A stretch of 64,000 nucleotides of DNA. Origin: Tubiluchus corallicola (taxonomy: Eukaryota; Priapulida; Priapulimorpha; Priapulimorphida; Tubiluchidae). Shown here piece after piece: positions 62,514-64,000 of this stretch (the stretch's first letter is position 1; each line of letters opens with the position of its first letter). Under the pieces are notes generated by a model. It made no database searches. It was not told the DNA's origin and saw nothing but the letters and a program-made list of their open reading frames with translations. The stretch is taken from NCBI GenBank assembly GCA_030141605.1, contig JAQGDQ010000293.1, positions 60,001 through 124,000 of the forward strand, written 5' to 3'. The position numbers and the translations under genes were made by a program.

Positions 62514-63085
62514 GTTGGCGTCCTTCTGTCTCGGAAGACAATGGAGTGTGCGCCAGTTATTAATCACATTGATGGAGCTGCAGCGTCGACTGTGGTTGAG
62601 CAGTCCGATCCATGAACGGCAGTTAGACAGGCGTAATTGCTGCCTCCCGTGCTGTTTCGGTCACTGGAGCAGTGACACTGGAGTGGCCTCTCCAGGGCGC
62701 ACACCTGGGCAAGGTGTATGGAGATCCTGAGTTGCTCAGACAACAGGAACCCCCTCTCTTCCTCCCTGGTGTAGTCCAAAGGAAAGCGGAGCGATACGTT
62801 TGGCACCAGGTTGGCTGCAGGAGCTGCCGGAGTCAGTGAGCATGCTGCACTGGCCCGCCTTCGGGGCTCCACTCCTGATTTGGAAGGTTTACTCCTCTAC
62901 CTCCTCCGTCCTCTAGCCGTTGGCTACTTGTGCAGCTCCTCCGCCTAATACAGTGTGGGCATCCCGCAAGCCTACAGCACCTGGTATTCCTAGGCGGTCA
63001 CCCATCCAAGTACTAACCAGGCTCTGGGTTGCTTAACTTCGCTGATCAGACGAGCACCGGTGTTTTCAACGTCATTTGGCCATAG
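62514..63085 (-). mobile_element. 5S rRNA-headed retroposon (SINE3-like) with perfect target duplication
   Basis: On the minus strand a full-length 5S-like sequence (63085 to 62969) is followed by a body of about 455 bp, much richer in GC than the surroundings, and ends near GACGCCAACAA. The insertion is bracketed by a perfect 13-bp direct repeat, TGAGTCTTATATT, at 62501-62513 and 63086-63098, so the whole unit entered by target-primed insertion. A 102-codon open frame in the body (62564-62872) shows no family signature and is probably chance. 5S-derived SINEs are known in animals, but I cannot say whether this body belongs to a described family. Confidence 0.72.
62969..63085 (-). rRNA. 5S rRNA-like sequence forming the head of a retroposon
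   Basis: The reverse complement contains ACGTTGAAAACACCGG, TCGTCTGATCAGCGAAGTTA, TTAGTACTTGGATGGGTGAC and ends GGTGCTGTAGGCTT, so nearly the whole animal 5S rRNA is present. The intragenic A-box (GAAGTTAAGC), intermediate and C-box regions of the pol III promoter are largely kept. Substitutions such as CCCAGAGCCTGG in place of the usual loop sequence, and the target duplication, point to a retroposed copy, not a functional rRNA locus. Confidence 0.65.
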
Positions 63086-63098
63086 TGAGTCTTATATT
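63086..63098 (+). repeat. 13-bp target site duplication, right copy
   Basis: TGAGTCTTATATT. It abuts the 5' (5S) end of the retroposon at 63085. Confidence 0.8.
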
Positions 63099-63329
63099 AA
63101 AAGTATTATAAGTAAAGTATTAGGAATGGGGTGAAGGGTCGAGCGTGCAAGACATCAGTCAGTTCAAATGGTGTCACTGGGCTCTCAACTACAAATGGTG
63201 CTCATCCACCAATGATCGAGAGTGCGCGCATTTCCCACGTAGTGTCCGTTACTCAAATACATGCTCCAGGCCCAATATACTGTCAAAAGGATAGCATCAA
63301 AACACGTTTTGAGGGTATAGTGAGGAACA

Positions 63330-63928
63330 AAAAACTAGTTTTTGATGATTTTTCAAATCCTACCCCATTTTGAAGTATGGCAAAAAGTATGCACTTCAAG
63401 ACCTATAATAACATGAAAGCGTTTGTGGTAATTAAATATTAAAAACGTAATTAACGGTAGGTGAGCCAAACTAGTGATAACATTACAACTGAACATAATT
63501 TTCAACAGCACAAACCTTCAATGAGCTTCTTGCACGTATTTGAAAAAGCGCAAATTGAAGTACAGTGCTATTATACAACATTAAACGTGATGCACAAAAA
63601 CCCGGCAAATTTTAAGTTTACCACTGCGCTCACGGATGAGCTTTCTAACGTGTGCACTGCGTCACAATTGAACACCTCTGAATTGAGAGGTACAGCGCCT
63701 GTTTTTGTGCAGCATATTCCGAAATGCAGACGCTAATGCCCATCTAACTAGCAAATAGCAAATCCGCGTAACTGTAAAGAACTAGTCGCGCAAACGTGTT
63801 TGTTATAACTCTGTGGCAATAATTCTTTCTCGCAACTCATTCTTGAAAAAACAGTATGTTCCCTTTAAGTACTTTACAGGGTAGATTGTTTTGAGTTATA
63901 GTTAAGGTTGCTTCCGGTTTTCCTTTAA
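63330..63928 (-). mobile_element. Family-2 copy f
   Basis: This is a full-length inverted copy: TTGATGATTTTTCAAATCCT near the left and CTTCCGGTTTTCCTTTAA at the right (TTAA 63925-63928). The 91-codon open frame at 63461-63736 is transposon sequence. Confidence 0.65.
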
Positions 63929-64000
63929 GAAGCAATATTTTGTGAGATTTTACTAGCAATTTTATTGAAATCTTCGTTCCATTTTAAGTTGCGGTAAAAA

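Noticed and set aside
62564-62872. 102-codon protein gene on the minus strand
   Set aside because: It lies in the GC-rich body of the 5S-headed retroposon, with no motif. GC-rich sequence lacks stops by chance.
62969-63085. Functional 5S rRNA gene
   Set aside because: It is bounded by a retroposition-type target duplication that encloses both it and a 455-bp body, and no pol III T-run terminator follows the 5S end.

Overview
The window looks like nuclear DNA of an invertebrate animal. It is AT-rich and intron-containing, has very low gene density, and is crowded with long microsatellites, non-LTR retrotransposon tails, solo LTRs, tRNA- and 5S-derived retroposons and short inverted-repeat DNA transposons. 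There is no sign of operons, ribosome-binding sites or compact prokaryotic coding. The 5S-like sequence is of ordinary animal type. I cannot name the species or the phylum.

Only one host gene is convincing. It lies on the minus strand at 42382-44355: an 11-codon first exon that begins a signal peptide, a GT-AG intron of 861 bp, and a 359-codon glycine/tyrosine/serine-rich exon. The predicted product is a secreted structural protein of 370 residues. A second coding-like stretch (45733-45951, minus) and an unclassified ORF (13924-14343, minus) are weak candidates. All other long open frames are microsatellite translations or transposon remnants.

Layout. 1-4.4 kb: two decayed non-LTR reverse-transcriptase C-termini (31-519 and 3865-4376, minus) around a GAT/GAC array. 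4.4-5 kb: a short inverted-repeat element. 7.2-9.7 kb: a TTAA-ended element (family 2), a satellite with a 103-106 bp unit, and a CAT array at a retroposon tail. 10.4-14.5 kb: a family-1 element, GA arrays, an element with sub-terminal repeats and a small palindromic element. 16.6 kb: a 143-bp element with perfect 19-bp inverted ends. 19-20.7 kb: a 49-bp palindrome, GGAT arrays and a second family-2 copy. 22.4-27.7 kb: an old tandem repeat, a hAT-type element, a tRNA-derived SINE, and family-1 copies, one carrying an internal 26-bp minisatellite. 28.1-30.9 kb: a TTG/CTG array, then a large inverted duplication containing family-1 copies, with a GAT/GAC array at its apex and a solo LTR in one arm. 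31.7-35.5 kb: a LINE 3' end with a TTAC tail, a family-3 element, a foldback with flanking duplication, and a second solo LTR. 37.9-40.9 kb: a SINE fragment, two family-2 copies and retroposon fragments. 42-44.6 kb: the glycine-rich gene. 46.9-47.7 kb: a family-3 element and a LINE 3' end. 49 kb: a roughly 460-bp CT array. 50.3 kb: degenerate telomere-like repeats in a 79-bp higher-order period. 51.8-63.9 kb: more family-1, -2 and -3 copies, a second hAT-type element with a perfect 8-bp target duplication, a CAT array, and a 5S-headed retroposon with a perfect 13-bp target duplication.

The genes do not form a pathway. The main story is transposon biology: at least three non-autonomous families repeated within 64 kb, elements nested in one another, and microsatellites that arise from retroposon tails or from sequence inside an element.
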